Source: Parapedobacter composti
Lineage (GTDB): Bacteria; Bacteroidota; Bacteroidia; Sphingobacteriales; Sphingobacteriaceae
Direction of reading: 5' to 3'
Length of the DNA stretch: 64,000 nucleotides
Assembly: GCF_900112315.1 (NCBI RefSeq)
Contig: NZ_FOLL01000015.1
Coordinates: forward strand, 1-64,000
Below, piece after piece: positions 19,724 to 27,396 of the stretch. Positions within the stretch are counted from its first letter, which is position 1. Every line of letters starts with the position of its first letter. The notes under the pieces are model-generated. The model was not told the origin of the DNA. It saw only the letters and a list, made by a program, of their open reading frames with translations, and made no database searches. The translations under genes and the position numbers were made by a program.

Positions 19724-20551
19724 ATGGCAAACGCACCAAAAACAAGTACAGCAAAAGAGAAGAGCAATTCAAGTTCGAATGTTTTTGCAAGTCTGGCAAT
19801 TATTTTCTGTTTCATTGTAGGGATATGTGTTTATAAATTCATTCTGGGCGATCCGTCCAACTTTATAGACAACAATCCGGAGAACCAGCCCCTTCCGGGT
19901 AACTATTACGGTATGATGTATCATGGCGGGCCGGTAATCCCCGTCTTATTATCATTGTTTTTGATGGTGTTTATGTTCGCTATAGAGCGCTTTATCGTAA
20001 TCGGAAGAGCTTCTGGAAAAGGAAACGTAGGCAACTTTGTGCGGAAAATACAGTCGCTGATAGGTGGTGGTAATATTGATTCCGCTATCGCAGAGTGTGA
20101 CAAGCAAAAAGGTTCTGTGGCCAACGTTATCAAATCAGGTTTGTTGAAATATAAAGACGTATCGGCTAATCCTAATCTTGACATCGAGCAAGCTACGGTA
20201 GCTATCCAGAAGGAAATTGAAGAAGCTACAGCGTTGGAGATGCCGATGCTGGAGAAAAACCTGACGATTATGGCTACCTTGGTTTCCATTGGTACACTGA
20301 CTGGTCTGTTGGGTACAGTTACCGGGATGATCCGTGCATTTGCTGCATTGGCTACCGGTGGGGCTCCGGACTCTGCACAGTTGGCAAACGGTATCTCTGA
20401 AGCGTTGATGTGTACAGCAACCGGTATCGCTACTTCTACCTTTGCGATCGTATTCTATAATATCTTCACCTCGAAAATCGATACATTGACGTACTCTATT
20501 GATGAGGCTGGTTTCTCGATTGTACAGACGTACGCAGCCAGTCATAAATAG
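19724..20551 (+). CDS. exbB: ExbB/TolQ/MotA family proton channel
   Basis: Inner-membrane proton channel that, with ExbD, energises TonB for outer-membrane transport. The 275-residue protein has an N-terminal transmembrane helix (about 20-41), a periplasmic insert rich in Pro and Gly, a second helix (about 68-90), a cytoplasmic domain, and the signature helices with GTLTGLLGTVTGMIRAF and SEALMCTATGIATSTFAIVFYNIF. It heads the exbB-exbD-exbD-tonB cluster with its own promoter. A strong hairpin follows the stop codon, which could give more ExbB than ExbD, fitting the known excess of ExbB in the complex. Confidence 0.94.
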   Translation: MANAPKTSTAKEKSNSSSNVFASLAIIFCFIVGICVYKFILGDPSNFIDNNPENQPLPGNYYGMMYHGGPVIPVLLSLFLMVFMFAIERFIVIGRASGKGNVGNFVRKIQSLIGGGNIDSAIAECDKQKGSVANVIKSGLLKYKDVSANPNLDIEQATVAIQKEIEEATALEMPMLEKNLTIMATLVSIGTLTGLLGTVTGMIRAFAALATGGAPDSAQLANGISEALMCTATGIATSTFAIVFYNIFTSKIDTLTYSIDEAGFSIVQTYAASHK

Positions 20552-20556
20552 GAAAT

Positions 20557-20585
20557 TTCATCCGGTTTATGGAAAACCGGATGAA
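20557..20585 (+). promoter_or_regulatory. Intra-operon hairpin between exbB and exbD
   Basis: Perfect 12-bp stem TTCATCCGGTTT (20557-20568) and AAACCGGATGAA (20574-20585) with a 5-base loop, beginning 6 bases after the exbB stop. No T-run follows, so it looks like an mRNA-stabilising or processing hairpin rather than an intrinsic terminator. Confidence 0.6.
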
Positions 20586-20624
20586 TGTGCATCTTATCAG
20601 TAACGAGTAGTAAAAAGTACGATT

Positions 20625-21251
20625 ATGCCAAGGGTAAAAGTTAAACGAGCCAGTACGACAATAGACATGACGGCAATGTGCGATGTGTCTTTCTTGCTGC
20701 TCACATTTTTTATATTGACGGCTACGGCCCGTCCGCAGGAGCCGTTACAGGTGGATACCCCAGCCTCTGTTACACAGGTGAAGGTGCCCGACGAAAATCT
20801 CGGACTTATTACCGTGGGGGATAATGGGAAGCTGTTCTTTGGCGTTAAAGGGCGGGATATCCGGTCCCGGATGCTCGAGTTAATGTCTGAGAAGTATAGC
20901 GTTCCATTCACTGCTGAGGAAAAGGCAGAATTCTCGTTGATGGAAACATTCGGTGTACCCATAGGGAACCTTAAGCAGGTGATCAATATGGAACCGAGTG
21001 ACCGGGTTCGCCCGGGGCTCCAGCCCGGAATACCTGCAGACACTACCAAGGACCTGTCCAATCAGCTGTTCCATTGGATTTATTCAGCACGCGTGGCAAC
21101 CAAGGAGCTTAAGAATGAAGAAATGCGGCTTTCGATCAGGGGAGATGCCAATGAGAAGTATCCCGCTATCAAGCAGGCAATTGACATCCTTCAGAGCCAG
21201 GGCGTAAACAAGTTCAGCTTGCTTACCAGCCTGCGTAGTTCGGATTTTTAA
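20625..21251 (+). CDS. exbD: ExbD/TolR family biopolymer transport protein (first copy)
   Basis: A 208-residue single-pass protein. The N-terminal transmembrane helix carries the essential aspartate in DMTAMCDVSFLLLTFFIL (about residues 15-32), preceded by a basic cytoplasmic tail. The periplasmic domain is larger than in E. coli ExbD (141 residues). It lies between exbB and a second exbD; two non-identical ExbD proteins per cluster is common in Bacteroidetes. Together they transmit proton-motive force to TonB. Confidence 0.92.
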   Translation: MPRVKVKRASTTIDMTAMCDVSFLLLTFFILTATARPQEPLQVDTPASVTQVKVPDENLGLITVGDNGKLFFGVKGRDIRSRMLELMSEKYSVPFTAEEKAEFSLMETFGVPIGNLKQVINMEPSDRVRPGLQPGIPADTTKDLSNQLFHWIYSARVATKELKNEEMRLSIRGDANEKYPAIKQAIDILQSQGVNKFSLLTSLRSSDF

Positions 21252-21288
21252 TGGGGAGTTTTTAAAAACAGATTAAGATTTTAATGCA

Positions 21289-21840
21289 ATGGCAGAATTA
21301 AATCAAGATAGTGGCGGTGGTAAAAAGGGCGGTGGCAAGGTAAGAAGTAAAAAGCAGGGCGGTCGGGTAGACCTGACAGCCATGGTGGATTTGGCTTTCT
21401 TGCTGATTACGTTCTTTATGCTTACCACCTCATTGAATAAACCGAACGCCATGGATGTGGCCATGCCAGACAAGAATGAAGAAGATCCGGAAGATAGGCT
21501 GGAAGTAGCGGACAACCGCACCTTGACGCTCCTTTTAGGATCCAACAACAAAATTGAATGGTACTTAGGCCAGTATAGCGAGCCCATAGAAGGGCCTGAG
21601 ATTGCTGACTATGGAAAGGATGGAATACGCCCGATACTGCTCAAAAAAATGCAGGAAGTGCAACAAAAGACCGGTCAGGGCTTAATCATTGTGATTCGTC
21701 CGAGTGAAAAAGCAACCCACCGGAATTTGGTGGATATCTTGGATGAGATGAATATCGTGGAGGCTAAGCAATATATGATCGGGACCATCAGCGAGCCGGA
21801 AATCGAAGCCTTGAAACGGGACGGTTTATATAACGATTGA
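21289..21840 (+). CDS. exbD: ExbD/TolR family biopolymer transport protein (second copy)
   Basis: A 183-residue paralogue of the preceding protein. A Gly/Lys-rich N-terminus (about 1-24) precedes the transmembrane helix with the conserved aspartate in RVDLTAMVDLAFLLITFFML. The periplasmic part ends with a domain typical of ExbD (IRPSEKATHRNLVDILDEM). It starts 37 bases after the first exbD and is followed 25 bases later by tonB. How the two ExbD forms share the complex is not evident from sequence. Confidence 0.92.
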   Translation: MAELNQDSGGGKKGGGKVRSKKQGGRVDLTAMVDLAFLLITFFMLTTSLNKPNAMDVAMPDKNEEDPEDRLEVADNRTLTLLLGSNNKIEWYLGQYSEPIEGPEIADYGKDGIRPILLKKMQEVQQKTGQGLIIVIRPSEKATHRNLVDILDEMNIVEAKQYMIGTISEPEIEALKRDGLYND

Positions 21841-21865
21841 TAGTCACCACATAAAACAATAGATT

Positions 21866-22702
21866 ATGTTTGGATCGAAGTTAGATATTTTTAAGAAAGA
21901 ATGGCTCGATGTGGTGTTCGAGGGGCGGAACAAGGAATACGGGGCGTATGACCTGCGTAACCTTTCGCCGAAGGCTACCAATATTGGGCTGGTCGTGTCG
22001 ACCGTTGCCTTCGTCTTGCTGTTGATGGCGCCGGCTATCGCAAGGTGGATCGGCGTTGAAGATGCATCGGAGGTGGAAACGGAAAGGGTTATCGAAACGG
22101 TGGTGGAGCTATCAGAGCCGCCGCCCGTGAATGAGGAAGAACCCCCTCCCCCTCCTCCTGTTGAGCCGCCACCACCAAGGGTGGATCAGGTGCGGATGCC
22201 TGAACCCAAAGTAGTTCCGGCGGAGGAAGTTCGCGACGAAGAACCTCCTACGGTTGAGCAGTTGAAGCTGGCGGATCCGGGGTCGAAAACGATAGAGGGA
22301 GATCCCAATGCGGATATCCGCATCGATTTGCCTGTAGGTGAAGGTGAGCTTGACGCTGAAGTAACCGAATCGGGATCAAGCAATGAAATCTTCCACTCCG
22401 TGGAAGTTCAGCCGCAACCGCCCGGTGGTATGGCCGCGTTCATGAAATGGGTAGGTGACAATTACCGTTATCCGCAGGCCGCTATCGAAGCCGGCGTGAA
22501 TGGATTGGTGCAAATTTCGTTTGTGGTAGAGCGCGATGGAAGCCTCACCGACCTGAAGGTTGTAAGAGACTTGAAGTATGGCACGGGCGAAGCAGCAATA
22601 GAGTTGCTTAAGAAGGCCAAGAAATGGCAGCCAGGTGTGCAGAACGGTCGGCCCGTACGGGTGGCCTATACACTGCCCATCCGGCTTAACATCCAACAGT
22701 AG
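21866..22702 (+). CDS. tonB: TonB energy transducer
   Basis: A 278-residue TonB. The N-terminal cytoplasmic segment has the Bacteroidetes motif DVVFEGRNKEYGAYDLR, a single transmembrane helix (about 44-64), a Pro/Glu-rich periplasmic spacer containing PPPPPPVEPPPPR (about 92-104), and the C-terminal TonB domain (about 185-277) with the core YPQAAIEAGVNGLVQISFVV and KKWQPGVQNGRPV. It receives energy from the ExbB-ExbD proteins encoded just upstream and drives outer-membrane receptors such as the barrel at 10363, if that one is TonB-dependent. Confidence 0.94.
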   Translation: MFGSKLDIFKKEWLDVVFEGRNKEYGAYDLRNLSPKATNIGLVVSTVAFVLLLMAPAIARWIGVEDASEVETERVIETVVELSEPPPVNEEEPPPPPPVEPPPPRVDQVRMPEPKVVPAEEVRDEEPPTVEQLKLADPGSKTIEGDPNADIRIDLPVGEGELDAEVTESGSSNEIFHSVEVQPQPPGGMAAFMKWVGDNYRYPQAAIEAGVNGLVQISFVVERDGSLTDLKVVRDLKYGTGEAAIELLKKAKKWQPGVQNGRPVRVAYTLPIRLNIQQ

Positions 22703-22707
22703 GTATA

Positions 22708-22938
22708 TTGGCACCAAGTTATCACAGTGACAATAACGGCAGACAGAAATCGCCCAGTAAGCGGTTTCTGTCTGTTTTGGGCCTGTTTATGTTTGGCTTT
22801 TATTTCGCACTTGGTGTGGTGATTATCTTTTGGAAGGAATTTCCGATCCGTATGGAAAGCACATACCGGGTGCTTTTTGGAGTGTTACTGGTGGTATATT
22901 CATTTTTCCGATTCGTGCGGCTATGGCAAAGCAGGTGA
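22708..22938 (+). CDS. Small conserved membrane protein between tonB and the PstS-like gene
   Basis: A 76-residue protein with two hydrophobic helices (about 23-43 and 52-68) separated by a short loop (KEFPIRMEST), and basic termini. Small two-helix proteins in this position are, from memory, usual in Bacteroidetes tonB clusters; function unknown. The start would be TTG at 22708, 5 bases after the tonB stop; no ATG or GTG occurs before the first helix in this frame. A strong hairpin with a T-tract (22740-22778) sits inside its first third, so its synthesis may be attenuated relative to tonB. Confidence 0.65.
   Translation: MAPSYHSDNNGRQKSPSKRFLSVLGLFMFGFYFALGVVIIFWKEFPIRMESTYRVLFGVLLVVYSFFRFVRLWQSR
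22740..22778 (+). terminator. Hairpin plus T-tract inside the small membrane ORF
   Basis: Arms CAGACAGAAATCGC (22740-22753) and GCGGTTTCTGTCTG (22761-22774) pair over 14 positions (one G-T wobble), followed directly by TTTT. It has the form of an intrinsic terminator 37 bases beyond tonB but lies within an apparent reading frame, so it may be a partial terminator or attenuator. Confidence 0.5.
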
Positions 22939-22993
22939 CAAGGGGAGACGGGCGGCGGGATTTTTTTGAAAAACCGGTTTTTTTTTCATAGCT

Positions 22994-23902
22994 ATGAAAA
23001 AATTGCTATTATTACCACTCGTTTTTGGCGCAGCGTGCTGCTTATGGTCCTGCAACAGCGGGGAACCCAGGGAGGACAGGACCATCGTAAGCGGGCAGTT
23101 GAATGTGCTGACAGATGAGAGCCTGCTTCCTATTATGGAAGAGCAGGTGACGGTTTTTGAACACCTGTACAGGCGGGTGGACGTGGTACTGTCAGACGCG
23201 CCGGAAAACCAGGTGGTAGCTAAGCTGCTGAACCAGTCAGCGGAAGTTGTAGTGCTGACAAGGCTGCTAACGGAAGAGGAAAAAAAGTTCTTTGAGACAC
23301 GGCAGTTTGAGCCACGCGTGCATCAGTTTGCAACGGATGCCGTGGCACTGATTGTGAATAAAGGGAATCCTGATTCGGTGATCACCGTGGATGATATTGT
23401 ACGGATAATGCAGGGGAAACAGTCGGCGGACCGGGTGGGTCGATTAGTTTTCGATAACCCGAATTCCAGTACGGTTCGTTTCTTGAAAGCGTTGGCTGAG
23501 GTGGATTCGCTACCTTCTACAGGCGTATATGCATTGAAGTCTAACGCTGAAGTGCTGAAACATGTGTATGAAACGCCTCAGTCGGTAGGTGTTCTGGGGA
23601 TTAATTGGATTGTGAGGCCGGATAGCAGTTTGGCGCGGTACGTGGATGGTGTGAAGGTGTTGGCCGTGAGGAATCAGGCCGGTAAGAATGGTGATGATGG
23701 GTATTATAAGCCCTCTCAATCAGTATTGGCCGAAGGACGTTATCCGCTATCCCGCCCGGTTTATGTGATCAATGCTGAGCCTCGCCGGAGTTTGGGTATG
23801 GGGTTTGCAGCGTTTTTAACCGGCGTGACAGGGCAACGGATTGTTCTCAAATCAGGATTAATGCCGGATAGCCTGCCGCCGAGGGAAATTATAATTAGAT
23901 AG
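22994..23902 (+). CDS. PstS-like substrate-binding lipoprotein
   Basis: A 302-residue protein with a lipoprotein signal (CCLWSC, Cys20) and the periplasmic binding fold of the phosphate-binding PstS family: VLTDESLLPIMEEQVTVFE at the N-terminus, DAVALIVNKGNPDSVITVDDI in the middle and a GQRIVLKSGLMP end. In PstS a Ser/Thr-rich phosphate loop is expected; the segment NPNSSTVRFL may be its counterpart. There are no pst transporter genes nearby; instead it lies in the tonB cluster, an arrangement known from other Bacteroidetes. Ligand and role are therefore uncertain and may not be phosphate transport. Confidence 0.8.
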   Translation: MKKLLLLPLVFGAACCLWSCNSGEPREDRTIVSGQLNVLTDESLLPIMEEQVTVFEHLYRRVDVVLSDAPENQVVAKLLNQSAEVVVLTRLLTEEEKKFFETRQFEPRVHQFATDAVALIVNKGNPDSVITVDDIVRIMQGKQSADRVGRLVFDNPNSSTVRFLKALAEVDSLPSTGVYALKSNAEVLKHVYETPQSVGVLGINWIVRPDSSLARYVDGVKVLAVRNQAGKNGDDGYYKPSQSVLAEGRYPLSRPVYVINAEPRRSLGMGFAAFLTGVTGQRIVLKSGLMPDSLPPREIIIR

Positions 23903-23996
23903 GGGCAGGTAGAAAGGCGGGCGGATGCCCATGAATTTGTTGCCATGGACGGCAACTCGATATAGGGAAATATAGGTTAAACTAAATAGGATTAAA

Positions 23997-25724
23997 ATGA
24001 TGAAGAAAGCAATGATATGGGGTATATCCCTTGCTTTTGTGATTACCGGTGCACGGGCGCAAAGTGTGAGTGATGCGAGGAAGGCCATTGATGCGGAACA
24101 GTATGCCCAGGCTAAGGGAATGTTGGAAACGCTGGTGAAGAACAAGCCCAAGGATGGAGAGAATTACTTTTATTTAGGGCTTGTGTATATACATAATGAT
24201 CACCTTGATTCGGCCAAGACGGTTTTTGACCAGGGTTTAGCGGCCGATCCGAAGAACAACCTGAACAAGGTTGGGCAGGGAATGGTCGATTTGTATAAAG
24301 ATGATGCCAGCAGCGCTGCTGCGAAATTTGCCGAGGCAACCGCGAAGTTAAGGCGGAAAGAATATTTGGAGTTATACCACATCGGGCGGGCGTACATCGA
24401 CGCCCCAGAGCCTGATTATCAGAAGGCCGTGCAGTATTTGGATCAAGCAAAGGCTAAAAACGCGCAGGATCCGATGATTCCACTGGCCTTAGGAGATGCT
24501 TATCTGGCAATGAAAGATGCGAGTAAAGCGTATGTAAATTATCGTGAAGCATCTACATTGGATAATACGCTTACGCGTGCCAGGGTACAGATGCAGGTGA
24601 TTGTGCGGGGTTCCCATGCTTGGCAGGAGGCGATTGACGGCCTGAAGCAGATTGCAGAAGAGGTGCCAGATTATGCACCGACATACCGTGAGCTGGCTGA
24701 AACCTATCATGCATGGGCTGTTCAGGCCACATCAATCGATGACTATAAAGAACGCAATAAGCAAGCTGTAGAGTATTACAAGCAGTATATGGACAAAACG
24801 GACTATACGGTAGATTCCCGTATCCGTTATGCCGACTTCTTGGTCTATGCGAGGGATTATACCGAACTGCAGGAACAAGCGCGGGCGCTCGCTGAGCTGG
24901 AAGATGTTAACCCGAAAGTATTGCGTTATCTCGGATATGCGGCGTATGAAAATAAGCAGTTTCAAGAAAGTAAAGATGCCTTGGAGAAGCTGTTTACGCG
25001 TATGGAGGCAGAGCGGATTATCCCCAGGGATTATTTGCATCTCGGACTTGTAGACATTGGTCTTGCCGTGGAGAAAGAACCGGTTGACGAAGCGCTCTTT
25101 GATGAAGGCATTGCGCAATTGAAAAAGGCGGTCGCTGCGGATTCCTCTATAGCCGATGATTTGCATGAGGTGGGTATGGATCTTGTTACCAATAAGCGGA
25201 AGTATGCTTTGGCGGCAAAGGTTTTTGAAATTCCTGCGTCAACACCGACTTCCAGAAATCATGTCTACGACAATTTCTATGTTGGTTTTGCCACCTATTA
25301 TGGTGTGGCAACCAAGCAGTTGGCTGAAGAACCGGCCCGCACCGAATGGCTTCGTAAGGCGGACACCGCGCTCGGCCTTGTAATTGAAAAGGCCCCAACT
25401 ACCCAAGATGCTTATCTGTTCAGGGCACGGATAAACAATCTGTTGGACGACAGTGAAAAGCCACAGGGATTGGCTGTCCCCTACTTCTTGAAATATATTG
25501 AAGTGGTTAAAGAAAAAGGTGATGCAGACGTGCAAAAAGCCAAGAATAATTTCATTGAAATTTATAATAACTTGGCTGCTATCGCTGCGAAAAACGGTGA
25601 ATACCAACAAGCCCGGGATTACCTGAACGAAACACTGAAGCTGGACCCGGCAAACGAGTACGCGAAACAGACATTGATGTATCTCGAGCAGGCTTCGACT
25701 TCAACCGGCAATACCAGCCGATAA
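23997..25724 (+). CDS. Exported tetratricopeptide-repeat protein
   Basis: A 575-residue protein with a signal peptide ending in GARAQ (about residue 22) and TPR units over most of its length, e.g. YAQAKGMLETLVKNKPKDGENYFYLGLVYI written as repeated 34-residue helix pairs, with a last clear unit YQQARDYLNETLKLDPANEYA near the C-terminus. It is the last gene of the tonB cluster, before a strong terminator. TPR proteins act as scaffolds; an envelope role linked to the TonB system is inferred from position. An ATG three bases downstream (24000) is an equally possible start. Confidence 0.82.
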   Translation: MMKKAMIWGISLAFVITGARAQSVSDARKAIDAEQYAQAKGMLETLVKNKPKDGENYFYLGLVYIHNDHLDSAKTVFDQGLAADPKNNLNKVGQGMVDLYKDDASSAAAKFAEATAKLRRKEYLELYHIGRAYIDAPEPDYQKAVQYLDQAKAKNAQDPMIPLALGDAYLAMKDASKAYVNYREASTLDNTLTRARVQMQVIVRGSHAWQEAIDGLKQIAEEVPDYAPTYRELAETYHAWAVQATSIDDYKERNKQAVEYYKQYMDKTDYTVDSRIRYADFLVYARDYTELQEQARALAELEDVNPKVLRYLGYAAYENKQFQESKDALEKLFTRMEAERIIPRDYLHLGLVDIGLAVEKEPVDEALFDEGIAQLKKAVAADSSIADDLHEVGMDLVTNKRKYALAAKVFEIPASTPTSRNHVYDNFYVGFATYYGVATKQLAEEPARTEWLRKADTALGLVIEKAPTTQDAYLFRARINNLLDDSEKPQGLAVPYFLKYIEVVKEKGDADVQKAKNNFIEIYNNLAAIAAKNGEYQQARDYLNETLKLDPANEYAKQTLMYLEQASTSTGNTSR

Positions 25725-25755
25725 TATCCGGTCTATTGTCTTGTATGATTATAAT

Positions 25756-25791
25756 AAAGCGCTAATCTTGAAATTAGCGCTTTATTTTTTT
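25756..25791 (+). terminator. Intrinsic terminator of the tonB cluster
   Basis: Perfect 11-bp stem AAAGCGCTAAT (25756-25766) and ATTAGCGCTTT (25773-25783), 6-base loop, then ATTTTTTT. It ends the transcript 31 bases after the TPR gene and overlaps the spacer of the nuoA promoter. Confidence 0.9.
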
Positions 25792-25798
25792 AGCTTTG
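25768..25798 (+). promoter_or_regulatory. nuoA promoter (TTG, 20 bp, TAGCTTTG)
   Basis: TTG at 25768-25770 lies in the loop of the upstream terminator; TAGCTTTG at 25791-25798 follows its T-run. The 20-base spacer and exact -7 match give a good Bacteroidetes promoter, 45 bases before the nuoA ATG. Confidence 0.7.
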
Positions 25799-25843
25799 CA
25801 GGCACGATTGATGGTGTCTTTCATTAAAATGCAGTAAGGAATC

Positions 25844-26221
25844 ATGGAAACAGAAGTGTCTAATTTGCCAAGTGATTATTTGCCCATATTGATCCAGTTC
25901 GGTGTTGCGGTGGTATTTTCGGTGGGAGTGATTTTGCTGACACACGTTATCGGGCCGAAGGTCCGCACGGATACCAAGTTGGGGGCGTTTGAATCGGGGG
26001 TGGAGGTTATCGGCAATGCCCGCCAACCGTTTTCTATCAAATATTTCATTGTGGCCATTCTCTTCGTAATTTTCGATATTGAGGTTATATTCATGTATCC
26101 CTGGGCGGTGAACTTCCGGGAGTTCGGTTTGTCAGGCTTGATTGAAATGTTCATCTTTATGGGATTACTGCTCCTCGGCTTCATTTATGTCATCAAAAAA
26201 CGCGTGCTGGAATGGGATTGA
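25844..26221 (+). CDS. nuoA: NADH:quinone oxidoreductase subunit A
   Basis: Small membrane-arm subunit of complex I. The 125-residue protein has three transmembrane helices (about 12-32, 65-88, 97-117) and the conserved loop FESGVEVIGNARQPFSIKYF between the first two, followed by the acidic FDIEVIFMYPWA motif. It begins the nuo locus but is separated from nuoB by 121 bases holding a terminator and a second promoter, unlike the tight spacing in most nuo operons. Confidence 0.94.
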   Translation: METEVSNLPSDYLPILIQFGVAVVFSVGVILLTHVIGPKVRTDTKLGAFESGVEVIGNARQPFSIKYFIVAILFVIFDIEVIFMYPWAVNFREFGLSGLIEMFIFMGLLLLGFIYVIKKRVLEWD

Positions 26222-26279
26222 CGGGATATTAGACTGTTTCTAAATAAGATTATTGGCCCGTTAAAAGGACAATATATCG

Positions 26280-26287
26280 TAGCTTTG
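26280..26287 (+). promoter_or_regulatory. -7 box (TAGCTTTG) before nuoB
   Basis: Same -7 octamer as at nuoA, 56 bases before the nuoB ATG. A TTG at 26253-26255 is 24 bases upstream, slightly long spacing. The predicted start of transcription falls at the foot of the terminator hairpin at 26289. Confidence 0.5.
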
Positions 26288-26288
26288 T

Positions 26289-26318
26289 ACCTATCAGATG
26301 TTTCTGGTAGGTTTTTTT
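26289..26318 (+). terminator. Intrinsic terminator between nuoA and nuoB
   Basis: Ten-pair stem ACCTATCAGA (26289-26298) and TCTGGTAGGT (26303-26312) with one G-T pair and a TGTT loop, followed by seven T. It would end nuoA transcripts before nuoB, or act as an attenuator controlling read-through into nuoB-N. Confidence 0.75.
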
Positions 26319-26342
26319 ATTTAGAAAGGTTAGGAGTTAGCT

Positions 26343-26894
26343 ATGAGCGACATAAAATTGGCCGAGGCTCCTCCCGGCATTCAAGGCTCCGGGTTTTTTG
26401 CTACTTCGCTGGATAAGGTGATTGGGTTGGCGCGGGCCAACTCGCTGTGGCCGCTTCCTTTTGCCACGTCATGCTGTGGCATTGAGTTTATGGCGACCAT
26501 GGCGGCGACATATGATGCCGGACGGTTCGGTATGGAACGGAATAGTTTTTCGCCCCGCCAGGCGGATATGTTGATGGTAATGGGTACGATTGCCAAAAAG
26601 ATGGCTCCTGTGCTCCGCCAAGTATATTCGCAGATGGCTGAACCCCGTTGGGTGATAGCCGTGGGGGCGTGCGCCTCCAGTGGTGGTATATTTGATACGT
26701 ATTCCGTGCTGCAAGGCATAGATGAAATCATCCCGGTGGACGTTTATGTGCCGGGCTGCCCGCCCAGACCAGAGGCTATCTTGGACGGCGTCATGCAATT
26801 GCAGGAGATTGTAAAGAATGAATCGTTGAATAGACGGCAAACGCCGGAATATAAAGCGCTGTTAGAGAAATACGGATTTCATACCAATGGCTAA
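26343..26894 (+). CDS. nuoB: NADH:quinone oxidoreductase subunit B
   Basis: Carries the N2 [4Fe-4S] cluster that passes electrons to quinone. The 183-residue protein has the cysteine pattern of the family: the adjacent pair in [11 protein letters not shown], one in VGACASSGG and one in [10 protein letters not shown]. It is the first gene of the nuoB-N run and overlaps nuoC by 8 bases. Confidence 0.96.
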   Translation: MSDIKLAEAPPGIQGSGFFATSLDKVIGLARANSLWPLPFATSCCGIEFMATMAATYDAGRFGMERNSFSPRQADMLMVMGTIAKKMAPVLRQVYSQMAEPRWVIAVGACASSGGIFDTYSVLQGIDEIIPVDVYVPGCPPRPEAILDGVMQLQEIVKNESLNRRQTPEYKALLEKYGFHTNG

Positions 26895-27390
26895 ACTAAG
26901 TAATGAGAGGGTTGTAGAGTGCCTTAATAAGCGGTTTGAGGGGCGCTTCAGCCAACTTGAAGAAGCCTACGGCTTACTGACAATCGAAACCAATAAAGAG
27001 GATATTCTTGATGTTTTGGAGCTCCTGAAAACCGATGAAGAGCTGCAGTTCATTTACCTCACGGATATCACAGCGGTGCATTATCCAGAATTGCCAAAAG
27101 AATTTGCGGTGGTGTATCACTTACATAGCTTGGTAAATAATATCCGTATCCGAATCAAAGTGTTCTTGGAAGGAACATATCCGGCTATTCCTACGGCAAC
27201 AGTGCTCTGGAAGGGGGCGAATTGGATGGAACGCGAGACGTATGATTTTTATGGAATCCAGTTCGTTGGGCATCCTGACCTGAGGCGTATCTTGAATATG
27301 GATGACATGGAAGCCTTCCCGATGCGCAAAGAACACCCATTGGAAGACCCAAACAGGGTAGATAAAAAAGATTATTTCTTCGGTAGATAG
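26887..27390 (+). CDS. nuoC: NADH:quinone oxidoreductase subunit C
   Basis: The 30-kDa peripheral-arm subunit, 167 residues, separate from nuoD (in E. coli they are fused). The family signature [20 protein letters not shown] is present near residues 117-136, followed by the [12 protein letters not shown] segment. It overlaps nuoB by 8 bases and ends 6 bases before the nuoD reading. Confidence 0.95.
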   Translation: MAKLSNERVVECLNKRFEGRFSQLEEAYGLLTIETNKEDILDVLELLKTDEELQFIYLTDITAVHYPELPKEFAVVYHLHSLVNNIRIRIKVFLEGTYPAIPTATVLWKGANWMERETYDFYGIQFVGHPDLRRILNMDDMEAFPMRKEHPLEDPNRVDKKDYFFGR

Positions 27391-27396
27391 GGGGAC

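Noticed and set aside
22994-23902. Phosphate transporter operon around the PstS-like protein
   Set aside because: No pstA, pstB, pstC or phoU gene is present; the gene belongs to the tonB cluster.
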